Assembly: GCA_031376425.1 (NCBI GenBank)
Contig: JANMDR010000274.1
Coordinates: 1 to 51,899, forward strand
Direction: 5' to 3'
DNA: 51,899 bases
Source of the DNA: JANMDR01 sp031376425
GTDB taxonomy: Bacteria > Pseudomonadota > Gammaproteobacteria > Burkholderiales > Usitatibacteraceae
A program made the position numbers and the translations under genes. Below the pieces are notes generated by a model. It saw only the letters and a program-made list of their open reading frames with translations. It made no database searches and was not told the DNA's origin. Below, piece after piece: positions 43,694 through 51,899 of the stretch. The first letter of the stretch is position 1. Each line of letters starts with the position of its first letter.

Positions 43694-43743
43694 GTGTCGC
43701 ATTTTTGCGACACTTTTTGTGGCACTTTTTGCGACACTTTAAG
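43694..43743. repeat. Hairpin plus three 12-bp tandem units between tyrS and the M23 gene
   Basis: GTGTCGCA-TTTT-TGCGACAC (43694-43713) is a perfect 8-bp hairpin followed by five T. Overlapping it, three exact-length 12-base units follow at 43708, 43720 and 43732 (CGACACTTTTTG, TGGCACTTTTTG, CGACACTTTAAG). As a consequence TTTTTGCGACACTTT occurs twice, 24 bases apart. It lies upstream of both divergent genes. It may be a control region, or a short slippage-generated array. Confidence 0.6.
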
Positions 43744-43807
43744 CAAGTGCGTTCCCATTTTCTAACCTTTGCCCACAGTGCATGACAACGAAATCTTCTC
43801 AGCTTAG

Positions 43808-45229
43808 GTGCCGCCGCTAATGCAGCGTCCCATAAAACCTAAAATGGTAGCGCAAAAACTGCTGGGCTTACTGATTCGTTCAGGCCGGCATGTAAGTCGC
43901 ACGCTAATTTCGCTTATTAATACGGCGTGGCAGACCTTCCCGAGACGAATTTTACTGGCAACAAGCGTCATCCTATTATTGCCCGCTTTTGCACTATTGA
44001 CGGCATTTGGCGTTGCACCCGATAGCGCCGTTGAGAAATTATCACGGCAGCAAATTACCGAAACGCTGACCTTGCCCACATTGCAATCAAATAACATTGC
44101 TGGCGAAAACTTTTTAGCACTTGATCGCATACAACGCGGTGATTCCGTAGCGACAGTATTGGCACGCCTAAACGTAAACGATGCCGCAGCGTTTAACTAT
44201 CTGCGCACGGCAGCAGATGCCAGAATGATCTATCAATTGCGCCCCGGCCGTAGCGTACAAGCGAACACCGATGGTACTGGCCAATTACAACAGCTACGCT
44301 ATTTTTACGGTAGCGAGAAGTTCTTGGAGGTCTCGCGCAAGCCCGATGGCGGCTTTGTTTCAGCCGAGAAGCCCTTAGTGCCAATGGTGCAAATTCATCA
44401 AAAAGCCGGCGTGATTCGTTCCTCACTTTTTGGGGCAACGGATAATCTGAACATTCCCGATGCGATTGCAACACAAATTGCGCGCGTGTTTTCTACCGAT
44501 ATCGACTTTCATGTTGATTTGCGCAAAGACGACACGTTTTCAGTGGTGTATGAAATGCTTTACCAAGACGGCGAATATCTGCGGCCCGGTCGCGTTCTTT
44601 CAGCGCAGTTCGTCAATAATGGCAAAACGTTTGAGGCATTTTTATTCACCGACCCAGAAGGCAATGAAAATTATTTTTCTGCTGACGGTAGCAATCGGGC
44701 CAAATCATTTTTACGCTCGCCGTTAGAGTTCTCTCGCGTGTCATCCTCATTTGGCGGGCGTTTCCACCCGATTTTTAAAAACTGGCGGCAACATACTGGC
44801 GTAGATTTTGCAGCACCGCACGGCACCAGAATTTGGGCGACAGCTGACGGTGTGGTGGAGTATGCAGGGGTAAAGGGTGGCTATGGCAATGTAATTGAAA
44901 TCCGCCATAGCGGCGCAGTTTCCACGCTTTACGGCCATATGAGTGGCTTCGCGGCAGGGATGCGCAAAGGCTCACGCGTGCGGCAAGGCGAGGTCATTGG
45001 TTATGTGGGGAAAACCGGTTTTGCCACTGGTCCCCACCTGCACTATGAATTTAAAATTGCCGGACAACACCAAGACCCGATGCGCGTAGCGCTGCCCAAA
45101 GCTGATCCACTACCGGCGCAATATAGAGCGCAGTTTCTCGCTATTGCAAAACAGCAGGGAACACAACTTGCAGCTTTACGTGAAGTCGTAGCCGAGAACA
45201 AAAGCCTCGTAAATATAAGATTTGAATAA
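43808..45229 (+). CDS. M23 family murein endopeptidase with N-terminal membrane anchor
   Basis: The 473-residue product has a membrane helix (~48-68, ILLATSVILLLPAFALLTAFG), a LysM/OapA-like region (FLALDRIQRGDSVATVLARLN), and a C-terminal LytM domain with intact zinc ligands (HTGVDFAAPHGT, YGHMSGFA, GPHLHYEF). It resembles MepM-type DD-endopeptidases that cleave cross-links for wall growth in the periplasm. GTG 43808 and ATG 43820 (MQRPIKPKM) are alternative starts. It is divergent from tyrS. Confidence 0.94.
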   Translation: MPPLMQRPIKPKMVAQKLLGLLIRSGRHVSRTLISLINTAWQTFPRRILLATSVILLLPAFALLTAFGVAPDSAVEKLSRQQITETLTLPTLQSNNIAGENFLALDRIQRGDSVATVLARLNVNDAAAFNYLRTAADARMIYQLRPGRSVQANTDGTGQLQQLRYFYGSEKFLEVSRKPDGGFVSAEKPLVPMVQIHQKAGVIRSSLFGATDNLNIPDAIATQIARVFSTDIDFHVDLRKDDTFSVVYEMLYQDGEYLRPGRVLSAQFVNNGKTFEAFLFTDPEGNENYFSADGSNRAKSFLRSPLEFSRVSSSFGGRFHPIFKNWRQHTGVDFAAPHGTRIWATADGVVEYAGVKGGYGNVIEIRHSGAVSTLYGHMSGFAAGMRKGSRVRQGEVIGYVGKTGFATGPHLHYEFKIAGQHQDPMRVALPKADPLPAQYRAQFLAIAKQQGTQLAALREVVAENKSLVNIRFE

Positions 45230-45504
45230 CATCAATGTGCTGGCTAAATTTTAGCGCCAGAACTGCCTCTATGACGGCTGCAACATATAACAGAATAGTT
45301 GACGTTTCAAAAATTAAGATTTAATTTTGCATTATCATAAACTTGCCAAAGTTTTCCTGTAGACGACCTAAATATAAGCTTCTTCAAGGAGTATTAGGGA
45401 TGAAATAATATGTGTTTTCATGATACTCAGAAGCACAATGTGTGACTTTTTAGACACAATTAATTTACATTTTTAATTTAGGTATTGGCACATTCTCGCC
45501 GCCG

Positions 45505-48500
45505 ATGTATGCTTTGGACATGAAAACTATTCGACGCTTTTACGCTGACTTTGCATCGCGTAAATATCTAAGGCGCGCACTGACTTGCAAGATGGCGAAG
45601 CTGTTTAGCTTAATGATGCTGTGCATCATGACGGTTAACGCGAGCGCAGCTTCAATCTTAATTACCGATGTACAACCTGCACCATTGATGCTAACGGCGG
45701 AACAGACAGCGTGGCTAAAAAGCAAACGGGTGCTACGCGTTGCCACCAAAGCTGAATGGAAACCGATTGATGTCATGAGCAGTGGTGGAGCATTCACTGG
45801 AATTTCTGGTGATTATTTGCGCATCATCGCCGCTAAACTTGGCTTATCGCTAGAGGTAACACAATACCGTAATAATGCCGAAGCTATCGCCGCGTTGACG
45901 AGCGGTCAAGCAGATATCTTGCCCTCTCTTGCGCAAACACCAGAAAGGCTTGAAGCACTGGAGTTTACGCGCCCTTACCTGGACGTGCCCAATGCCATTT
46001 TTGCCCGTACGAATTCACCGATCTTTGACTTGCGCCGTGAATGGACTGGTGTACGTATAGCGCACGAGCGCGGCTTTGCCGTCCTCTCGGCTATAAAAAG
46101 CCAAACACCCAACGCGACTCCGTTGGAGTTTGCCGATACCGACGCCTGTTTGACAGCATTAAGTAAAGGCACGGCTGATGTTTACCTAGGCGCATTGCCA
46201 ACAACGGCGGCGGCGGTAGAACGCCTGTTACTGAACAACATCGTCGTACGCGGTTATGTGGATAGCCCTTTTCGATTTTTGCATTTTGGTGTGGCGCGTA
46301 ACCAAGCACCATTGGTAACCATGCTGAATGCGGCTATAGCTTCCGCCACCTTTGCGCAAACCGAAGAAGTGCGTGAGCGCTGGATGCCTGAACGCTCAGC
46401 CTTAAGCTATGAGCAAGGTGCCCTCCCGCTGACTGCCGCCCAGCAAAAATGGTTGCAGGCTAATAACACCATTCGGGTTGCTTATGATCCGGAAATGCTG
46501 CCAATTACCTTTACCGGCACCAATGGCAAAATGACAGGACTGGCCGTTGACTATCTAAACATCGTCACTAAAAAGTTAGGAATCAGTGTCGTCCAAGAAC
46601 GTCGCGGCACGTGGACTGAGATATTGGCAGCAATGAAAGCTGGCGAAGTCGATGTACTCATTGCTTCCGCCATGAATCAAGAACGGCTAGACTACCTTGA
46701 TTTTGCTGGCCCTTACCTTAGCTCGCCCACGGTGATTGTGGACGCATCACGCGATAACTCAGTGAGCAATATCTCGCAATTTATTGGAAAATCAATCTGC
46801 GTACAGGCGGATCATTTTTTAGTACCAGAATTAAAACGCCGCTACCCAGGTATTCGCGTTGTTGATTTAGCGACGATTGAAAAATCGTTGCAGGCCGTGC
46901 TCAGCGGCGAGTGTAGCGCTGCCATTGGTAATTTATACAGCATTGCGAATCAGCTTGAAACCCATTTTATTGGGCAATTGCGGGTTAGCGGCAGTGTGGA
47001 AAACGGTGAAAGCGTACTCTATTTTGCGACACCAAAATCCAAACCAGAGCTTGGGCAAATGCTAAGTATTGCCAAAAGCACAATCAGCCAAGCCGAACGC
47101 AATACCCTCCGCGATCGCTGGCTGGCCGTGAACTACCAGCCTGGATATTCTGGTCGCAATATTGCGCTCATTGGCATTCCAATCGCACTGGGGTTGCTCA
47201 GTACATTAGCAGTATTTTTCTATCTGAATCGCAAACTGCGTTTAGAAATCAGGCGTCGCAATTCATTATTACTGCAGCTAGCCAATAAGCGTATGGAGGC
47301 TGAAGCGGCAACCGAAGCCAAGGCACGATTCTTAGCTGCCATGTCGCATGAAATTCGTACACCGATGCAGGGTATTGTGGGCGCAGCCGATATGCTTTCG
47401 CGTGCAGGGCTGAACGCGGCGCAAGACAAACTCAATCAACTGGTACAAAGTGCGTCGCAAGTGATTGTGCAACTGTTAAGCGAAATTCTCGATGATCGCC
47501 GCCTTGAAGAAGGCCATATCATGCCGCGCCTAGCCGCTGACGATTTGGTAGAGCGCATTCGCGGCGCGGTACAGTTATTTGAGGCCAATGCTAAACATCG
47601 GAAAGTGCGCCTCACCTTTGAAGCATCGCCCATGCTGGCACGCCGCTATATCGCCGATGGCGTTTATTTACGACAGATCATTTCTAATTTTATTTCTAAC
47701 GCCATTAAGTTCACCCCCGACGGCACTGTGCAGGTGCAGATGGACGCCCGTGCAGTCGATAACAACCAGCATGAAATAACCATTGCCGTCATTGATACCG
47801 GCAAAGGGATGTCGGCAAAAGACTTGGATAATTTATTCAAGCCTTTCATTCAAGGCGAGGCTGGTCGTGATGCCGATTCAGTAGGCTCCGGCTTAGGATT
47901 ATCCATTTGTAAACGTTTGGCTGATGCTATGGGCGCTAAGCTCTCTGTAACCAGTAAGCCTGGCCTTGGTACCACGATGATGCTCATCATCAAGCTCGAT
48001 CTTGCGGCGGGTGCGGATGAACACGCGGATACGATGCAATTTGAGGGCACCACCACCATGGGGGGATTAAAACGGGTTGATGCCCTTGAACGTAACGTCG
48101 CTTCGGGATCGCCAGACGCCGACCGCACGGCGACAATACTTAACCAAAAAATTCAAGCGGCAAGCGCCGCGCGTGCCGGTGACACTGCGCACTCAAAAAA
48201 CGATATCAATGCAGATGCTGGGCTAATCCTTACGCAGTCCCAGAACAGAGAAGCCCTGCCAACTGGCAAATTGCGCATATTAGCGAATGAAGATGATTTA
48301 CTAATTCGCGAACTTATGGAAGATCAGTTTGCCGCCCTTGGGGTAGAAGCTGATATTTGTGAAAGCGCTATGACAGGTCTGGACGCATGGCGTAGCCGTG
48401 ACTATGATTTGATTTTTACCGATAACAGTTTGGGGAGTATGACTGGCGCGGAGTTCACCGAAATAGTTCGTACTGAAGAGCGCAACACCGGACGTCCGCA

Positions 48501-48648
48501 GACCCCAATTGTGGGCATCACAGGCTCAATTATGGTTGACGAACACGCCCATTGCTTGGCATTGGGAATGCAAAAAATTCTGCGCAAACCCGTCATACTG
48601 GCCGATCTACGCGCAGCCATTGATGAATTTTCAATCCGTAAATTATGA
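45505..48648 (+). CDS. BvgS/EvgS-like hybrid sensor histidine kinase with two SBP_bac_3 domains
   Basis: After a signal sequence (MAKLFSLMMLCIMTVNASA) come two periplasmic solute-binding-like domains (~60-285 and ~310-535), a transmembrane helix (~551-575), HisKA with His615 in AAMSHEIRTPM, HATPase (NAIKFTPDG, DTGKGMSAKDL, GSGLGLSICKR) and a C-terminal receiver (~922-1045) with Asp973 in LIFTDNSLGS. There is no HPt domain and no DNA-binding regulator beside it, so the output partner lies elsewhere. ATG 45505, 45520 and 45592 are possible starts; the last begins the signal peptide directly. The stop overlaps the M20 peptidase start as ATGA. Confidence 0.93.
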   Translation: MYALDMKTIRRFYADFASRKYLRRALTCKMAKLFSLMMLCIMTVNASAASILITDVQPAPLMLTAEQTAWLKSKRVLRVATKAEWKPIDVMSSGGAFTGISGDYLRIIAAKLGLSLEVTQYRNNAEAIAALTSGQADILPSLAQTPERLEALEFTRPYLDVPNAIFARTNSPIFDLRREWTGVRIAHERGFAVLSAIKSQTPNATPLEFADTDACLTALSKGTADVYLGALPTTAAAVERLLLNNIVVRGYVDSPFRFLHFGVARNQAPLVTMLNAAIASATFAQTEEVRERWMPERSALSYEQGALPLTAAQQKWLQANNTIRVAYDPEMLPITFTGTNGKMTGLAVDYLNIVTKKLGISVVQERRGTWTEILAAMKAGEVDVLIASAMNQERLDYLDFAGPYLSSPTVIVDASRDNSVSNISQFIGKSICVQADHFLVPELKRRYPGIRVVDLATIEKSLQAVLSGECSAAIGNLYSIANQLETHFIGQLRVSGSVENGESVLYFATPKSKPELGQMLSIAKSTISQAERNTLRDRWLAVNYQPGYSGRNIALIGIPIALGLLSTLAVFFYLNRKLRLEIRRRNSLLLQLANKRMEAEAATEAKARFLAAMSHEIRTPMQGIVGAADMLSRAGLNAAQDKLNQLVQSASQVIVQLLSEILDDRRLEEGHIMPRLAADDLVERIRGAVQLFEANAKHRKVRLTFEASPMLARRYIADGVYLRQIISNFISNAIKFTPDGTVQVQMDARAVDNNQHEITIAVIDTGKGMSAKDLDNLFKPFIQGEAGRDADSVGSGLGLSICKRLADAMGAKLSVTSKPGLGTTMMLIIKLDLAAGADEHADTMQFEGTTTMGGLKRVDALERNVASGSPDADRTATILNQKIQAASAARAGDTAHSKNDINADAGLILTQSQNREALPTGKLRILANEDDLLIRELMEDQFAALGVEADICESAMTGLDAWRSRDYDLIFTDNSLGSMTGAEFTEIVRTEERNTGRPQTPIVGITGSIMVDEHAHCLALGMQKILRKPVILADLRAAIDEFSIRKL

Positions 48649-49946
48649 GCACAATGACACCGGCTAAAGCCACCACTAATGCAGCCTATGCCACCCTAGA
48701 TGCCTGGATTGACACCAATTTTGAAGCGGAAGTTTTGTTCTTGCAACAACTGGTGCAGATACCTACGGATACGCCGCCAGGCAATAACGCATCGCACGCA
48801 GAACACACGGCAAAATTATTGACCGCATTCGGTTTCGCCGTAGAAAAGTACGCCGTGCCAACCCAAGAAGTACACGATTACGGCTTGGAATCCATCACCA
48901 ATTTAATCGTACGCCGCAAGTTCGGCACGCATAATGAAGGTCTCACCATCGCCTTGAACGCCCACGGCGATGTGGTGCCACCGGGGGATGGCTGGACCCA
49001 TCCGCCCTATGGGGCAGAAATTGCCGATGGTAAGATGTTTGGCCGCGCTACGGCAGTCAGCAAAAGTGATTTCGCCACGTATACCTTTGCCTTGCGTGCA
49101 TTGGAAGCGCTAGGGGCATTAGAAGCGTCAGCAATACCAATGAATGGCACAGTGGAATTGCATTTTACCTACGACGAAGAATTTGGCGGCGAATTAGGGC
49201 CAGCTTGGCTACTCAAAAATAAACTCACCAAACCAGATTATTTAATTGCCGCTGGCTTTAGCTATCAGGTTGTTACTGCGCACAATGGCTGTTTGCAAAT
49301 GGAAGTTACCGTGCACGGCAAGATGGCGCATGCGGCGATTCCCCACACCGGCATTGACGCCCTGCAGGGCGCTGTGGTGATTATTAACGCTTTATACGCG
49401 CAAAACGCCCTCTACAAGGCAATAAAATCGAATATTAAGGGCATTGACTGCCCTTACTTAAATATTGGTCGTATCGAAGGCGGCACCAATACCAATGTGG
49501 TGCCCGGTAAAGTGTCATTTAAGCTTGATCGACGCATGATTCCCGAAGAAAAAGCGGCGTCCGTAGAAGCGGATATCCGCAACATTATCGCAACAGCAGC
49601 CGCCACTTATGCTGGCATCACCGTTGACATCAAGCGACTTTTACGCGCCGATGCTTTGCAACCGCAAGCCACTAACGCTCCGCTCGTCACCGCGCTGCAG
49701 CAACATGGCGAAGCGCTATTTGGCGAGCCTATTCCCACTTCTGGCTCGCCTTTATACACCGATGTGCGCTTATATGGCGCGACGGGCGTAGCCGCCGCAA
49801 TTTACGGTGCTGGGCCGCGTACCGTACTGGAAAGCAACGCCAAGCGTGCTGATGAGCATATTGTGTTGGAAGACTTGCGTCGCGCCACAAAGGTAGTAGC
49901 GCGCACTTTGCTGGATTTATTGACAAAAAATTCACCGACAAACTAA
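48645..49946 (+). CDS. M20 family metallopeptidase (ArgE/DapE-like)
   Basis: The 433-residue zinc enzyme of the ArgE/DapE/carboxypeptidase group hydrolyses an acyl-amino acid or small peptide. Metal-site segments are NAHGDVVPPGDGW (HxD), GRATAVSKSDFATY with the bridging Asp, and YDEEFGGELGPAW with the Glu pair; a lid domain spans ~215-335. No signal peptide is visible, so it is cytoplasmic. Its ATG overlaps the hybrid kinase stop by four bases (ATGA at 48645-48648), implying translational coupling. Substrate is unknown. Confidence 0.92.
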   Translation: MSTMTPAKATTNAAYATLDAWIDTNFEAEVLFLQQLVQIPTDTPPGNNASHAEHTAKLLTAFGFAVEKYAVPTQEVHDYGLESITNLIVRRKFGTHNEGLTIALNAHGDVVPPGDGWTHPPYGAEIADGKMFGRATAVSKSDFATYTFALRALEALGALEASAIPMNGTVELHFTYDEEFGGELGPAWLLKNKLTKPDYLIAAGFSYQVVTAHNGCLQMEVTVHGKMAHAAIPHTGIDALQGAVVIINALYAQNALYKAIKSNIKGIDCPYLNIGRIEGGTNTNVVPGKVSFKLDRRMIPEEKAASVEADIRNIIATAAATYAGITVDIKRLLRADALQPQATNAPLVTALQQHGEALFGEPIPTSGSPLYTDVRLYGATGVAAAIYGAGPRTVLESNAKRADEHIVLEDLRRATKVVARTLLDLLTKNSPTN

Positions 49947-49984
49947 TTTAGATGTGTTTTTGTGCAATGCGGTAAAATGCGCGC

Positions 49985-50968
49985 ATGGACGATCTTATAC
50001 AAATACGCGAAGGCGACGCCTTCGATAGCGACTTAGCTAGTACTGGGCTCAATAATACAGAGCTCAATCATCTCTCGCAACGGCAAATAGTCGAGGCCAA
50101 TAAACTCACCAAACGCTTACGGCGTCAGGTGGGCGAAGCCATTAGCGACTACGGCATGATTGAAGCTAACGACAAAATAATGGTGTGCTTAAGCGGCGGC
50201 AAAGATAGTTATGCTTTGCTTGATGTGCTGATGGCGCTACAAAAAAAAGCACCGGTGCCCTTCACTCTGTTTGCCTTTAATTTGGATCAAAAGCACCCAG
50301 GCTATCCTGCGCATATATTGCCAGAATACCTAACAAAGCTTGGTGTGGATTTTCAGGTTGCGGTACAAGATACCTATTCCACCGTAAAGCGCGTTATCCC
50401 TGAAGGGAAAACCATGTGCTCGCTATGCTCGCGCCTGCGGCGTGGGGCGATTTATCGGGTAGCCGAGGAAATTGGTGCCACTAAAATTGCGCTTGGTCAT
50501 CATCGCGACGACATGATCCAAACCATGTTTTTAAATATGTTCTACGGCGGCCGCCTAAAAGCCATGCCGCCGAAACTCGCGTCGGATAGCGGTAAACACA
50601 TTGTGATTCGGCCGCTGGCGTATGTGGAAGAACAAGATTTAGAAGCCTATGCCGAGCTAAAACAATTTCCGATTATTCCCTGCGACTTATGCGGCAGCCA
50701 AGATAATCTCCAACGCCAGCAGGTAAAATTAATGCTGCGCGATTGGCAAAAGAAGTTCCCTGGCCGTATTGAAAACATCACCCGTAGCATGAAAAACATT
50801 GTGCCCTCACACATGCTAGACCGTGACCTGTTTAATTTCGTCGGCGTTAAAGCCACGGGCGAAGCTGATGCGGCAGGTGATATTGCATTTGACGAAGATA
50901 GCGAATTGAGCGCATGTACTACCAGCACTGATGTACCTGCCAAAGCTAAGCCCATTCGTTTCCTATAG
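49985..50968 (+). CDS. ttcA: tRNA 2-thiocytidine synthetase TtcA
   Basis: The enzyme thiolates cytidine 32 in certain tRNAs using a [4Fe-4S] cluster. The 327-residue product has the PP-loop (VCLSGGKDSYALLDVL), CxxC in MCSLCSRLRRG and a third Cys region (PCDLCGSQDNLQR), with IENITRSMKNIVPSHMLD typical of the family. N- and C-terminal low-complexity extensions of ~30 residues flank the core. A clear terminator follows. Confidence 0.96.
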   Translation: MDDLIQIREGDAFDSDLASTGLNNTELNHLSQRQIVEANKLTKRLRRQVGEAISDYGMIEANDKIMVCLSGGKDSYALLDVLMALQKKAPVPFTLFAFNLDQKHPGYPAHILPEYLTKLGVDFQVAVQDTYSTVKRVIPEGKTMCSLCSRLRRGAIYRVAEEIGATKIALGHHRDDMIQTMFLNMFYGGRLKAMPPKLASDSGKHIVIRPLAYVEEQDLEAYAELKQFPIIPCDLCGSQDNLQRQQVKLMLRDWQKKFPGRIENITRSMKNIVPSHMLDRDLFNFVGVKATGEADAAGDIAFDEDSELSACTTSTDVPAKAKPIRFL

Positions 50969-51006
50969 CACTTCTTATAGCCCTTGCGTTTGGCACTACA
51001 GTAACA

Positions 51007-51055
51007 ATGCCCCAAGAAGCCTTAAGTACAGGCATCTTGGGGCATTTTAATTTTT
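51007..51055 (+). terminator. Intrinsic terminator after ttcA
   Basis: An 11-bp perfect outer stem (ATGCCCCAAGA with TCTTGGGGCAT), continued by GCCT/AGGC after one mismatch and a seven-base loop, is followed by TTTTAATTTTT. It lies 39 bases after the ttcA stop. It can also work for the convergent membrane protein gene ending at 51081. Confidence 0.88.
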
Positions 51056-51080
51056 CTTGAAACAGTCTTGCTCTTTTGAC

Positions 51081-51485
51081 CTATACAGCTACCGGCGGAC
51101 GGTTATTGCGTTGCATCAGCTTCACAAAGCCATATATCGCCAACACTGGAACCGCTAGCACTACAACGAGAGGCAATAGCGCCATCAGGATGCCAACCAT
51201 TGCAGCTACCAAGCCCAAGGCTACCGCAAGCACAACGGCTAACAATGCAATAACAAGTGCAAGAATCGTCACCAACGCGGCAATTGCCAACGCCACGACA
51301 ACAACCGGAATTGCCACGAACCAGGCTACTGCTGAATCAGAAATATCTTCATCAAACATCATCAGCGAACCGTGATGTGCATGCTCGCCAAAGTAAAGTG
51401 AAAGACCGATGGACGCTGCCACCAATAACAACGTGGCCAATAAGATGAATAATAAAACACGAGTAAGACGGGGTGATTGGTTCAT
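51081..51485 (-). CDS. Small integral membrane protein, unknown function
   Basis: The 134-residue protein has an N-terminal membrane helix (VLLFILLATLLLVAASIGLSLYF), a short His/Asp-containing loop (GEHAHHGSLMMFDEDISDS), then a ~70-residue, very hydrophobic Val/Ala/Leu stretch that can form three helices, and a basic end (KLMQRNNRPPVAV). The frame opens at 51521, but ATG 51485 has GGGAG 7 bases upstream and is preferred. I recognise no family. Confidence 0.75.
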   Translation of the reverse strand: MNQSPRLTRVLLFILLATLLLVAASIGLSLYFGEHAHHGSLMMFDEDISDSAVAWFVAIPVVVVALAIAALVTILALVIALLAVVLAVALGLVAAMVGILMALLPLVVVLAVPVLAIYGFVKLMQRNNRPPVAV

Positions 51486-51521
51486 TTTGGACTCCCTTTT
51501 CAATTTGAAATATTGATTCAT

Positions 51522-51899
51522 TTGTAAGTGTGCTAGTAAATCTGCATCTGTACATCAAGCACGAGGTGGTTAAGAATTTGCCTGTGCCTTGAAGTTGAGC
51601 CATTGTGCGGTAGCAGACACATACCGGCTATTCGCAAGCGATGAAGTGCAGAAAAAGCCGCCTAAAGAGCGCAAAAGCATCCTAAAACTGAGCCATTGCT
51701 TGGCGAAAATAGAGCACATAAGCACCACTCATTCCATTTCTAAATCAAAAGTGCCATCACTTGCACCGCACAAAATACGAAGCATCGTCATTCCAGCGAA
51801 GGCTGGAATCCAGTCCTACGTCATACTATTTAGCGCTTTTAAACCTAGATTAGTCATACGAGGGTCTGGATTCCAGCCTTCGCTGGAATGACGGTGTTT
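51522..51899. other. Right-edge region without a gene
   Basis: 378 bases from the membrane protein to the window end. A 100-codon open frame at 51589-51891 has no ribosome site, and its last part crosses the inverted repeat, so I do not call it. The only structured element is the repeat pair at 51786-51893. Confidence 0.6.
51786..51893. repeat. 28-bp inverted repeat element (dRS3-like, ATTCCA-N8-TGGAAT)
   Basis: Exact 28-base inverted copies lie at 51786-51813 and 51866-51893, separated by 52 bases. Each arm holds its own dyad ATTCCA-N8-TGGAAT. This resembles dispersed intergenic repeats of many proteobacteria, including the neisserial dRS3 (ATTCCC-N8-GGGAAT). It may be a small non-autonomous element; no transposase is visible in the window. 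Confidence 0.85.

Noticed and set aside
45230..45504. Possible terminator or RNA gene after the M23 gene
   Set aside because: An imperfect CTGG...CCAG dyad near 45240-45262 has no T-run, and no tRNA-like or conserved RNA structure could be seen in this AT-rich gap.
51589..51891. 100-codon frame at the right edge
   Set aside because: No ribosome site, and its end is the translated inverted repeat element.

Overview
The window reads as ordinary chromosome from a betaproteobacterium, most likely Burkholderiales. The reasons are moderate GC by eye, the block xseB-ispA-dxs, the run metG-apbC-dcd-(Orn/Lys/Arg decarboxylase), and tyrS divergent from an M23 peptidase with anmK close by. Assignment below that level is inference. 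I saw no rRNA, tRNA, CRISPR array, insertion sequence or prophage. Genes are dense, and only two gaps exceed 300 bases (36091-36414 and 51522-51899).

Layout. 1-3187 (minus): the first ~1062 residues of a large NLR-like defence protein that runs off the window: helical N-terminus, TIR, NACHT-type NTPase, pentapeptide repeats, WD40 repeats. It has no stop inside the window. A small ORF and a secreted Ala-rich protein follow. 4112-9898 (minus): dxs, ispA and xseB (isoprenoid precursors plus exonuclease VII small subunit), then arfB and metG. 10130-12310 (plus): apbC, a TPR protein and dcd. 12324-15331 (minus): an alkylation-repair cluster of an Ada-AlkA fusion, Ogt and a PEP-mutase-like enzyme. 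15521-24040 (plus): a PLP basic amino acid decarboxylase, a single-domain response regulator, a 1486-residue coiled-coil protein with a C-terminal membrane anchor, and an exported cyclophilin. 24032-27906 (minus): recQ, an S4-domain protein with a low-complexity tail, a histone-H1-like Lys/Ala/Pro protein, and a YaeQ-family gene. 27968-32241: a TauE/SafE permease and a membrane Ser/Thr kinase, convergent with an ECF-like sigma factor. 32356-36090 (plus): prfC, sdaA and a gamma-glutamylcyclotransferase-like protein. 36415-41025: an exported metzincin-like protease with a His-Ala microsatellite, a bidirectional terminator, anmK and a DUF1697 protein. 41133-51485: a GGDEF cyclase, tyrS, an M23 endopeptidase, a BvgS-like hybrid kinase translationally coupled to an M20 peptidase, ttcA and a small membrane protein. 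The right edge holds a 28-bp inverted-repeat element.

The two most interesting items are the TIR-NACHT-pentapeptide-WD40 protein, whose last two WD40 blades in view are near duplicates at DNA level, and the giant coiled-coil protein. The latter contains consecutive modules repeating every 112 residues, exactly 16 heptads, and sits between a stand-alone receiver protein and an exported prolyl isomerase. The function of the second group is unknown to me, and I report it as a candidate undescribed system, not as an established one.
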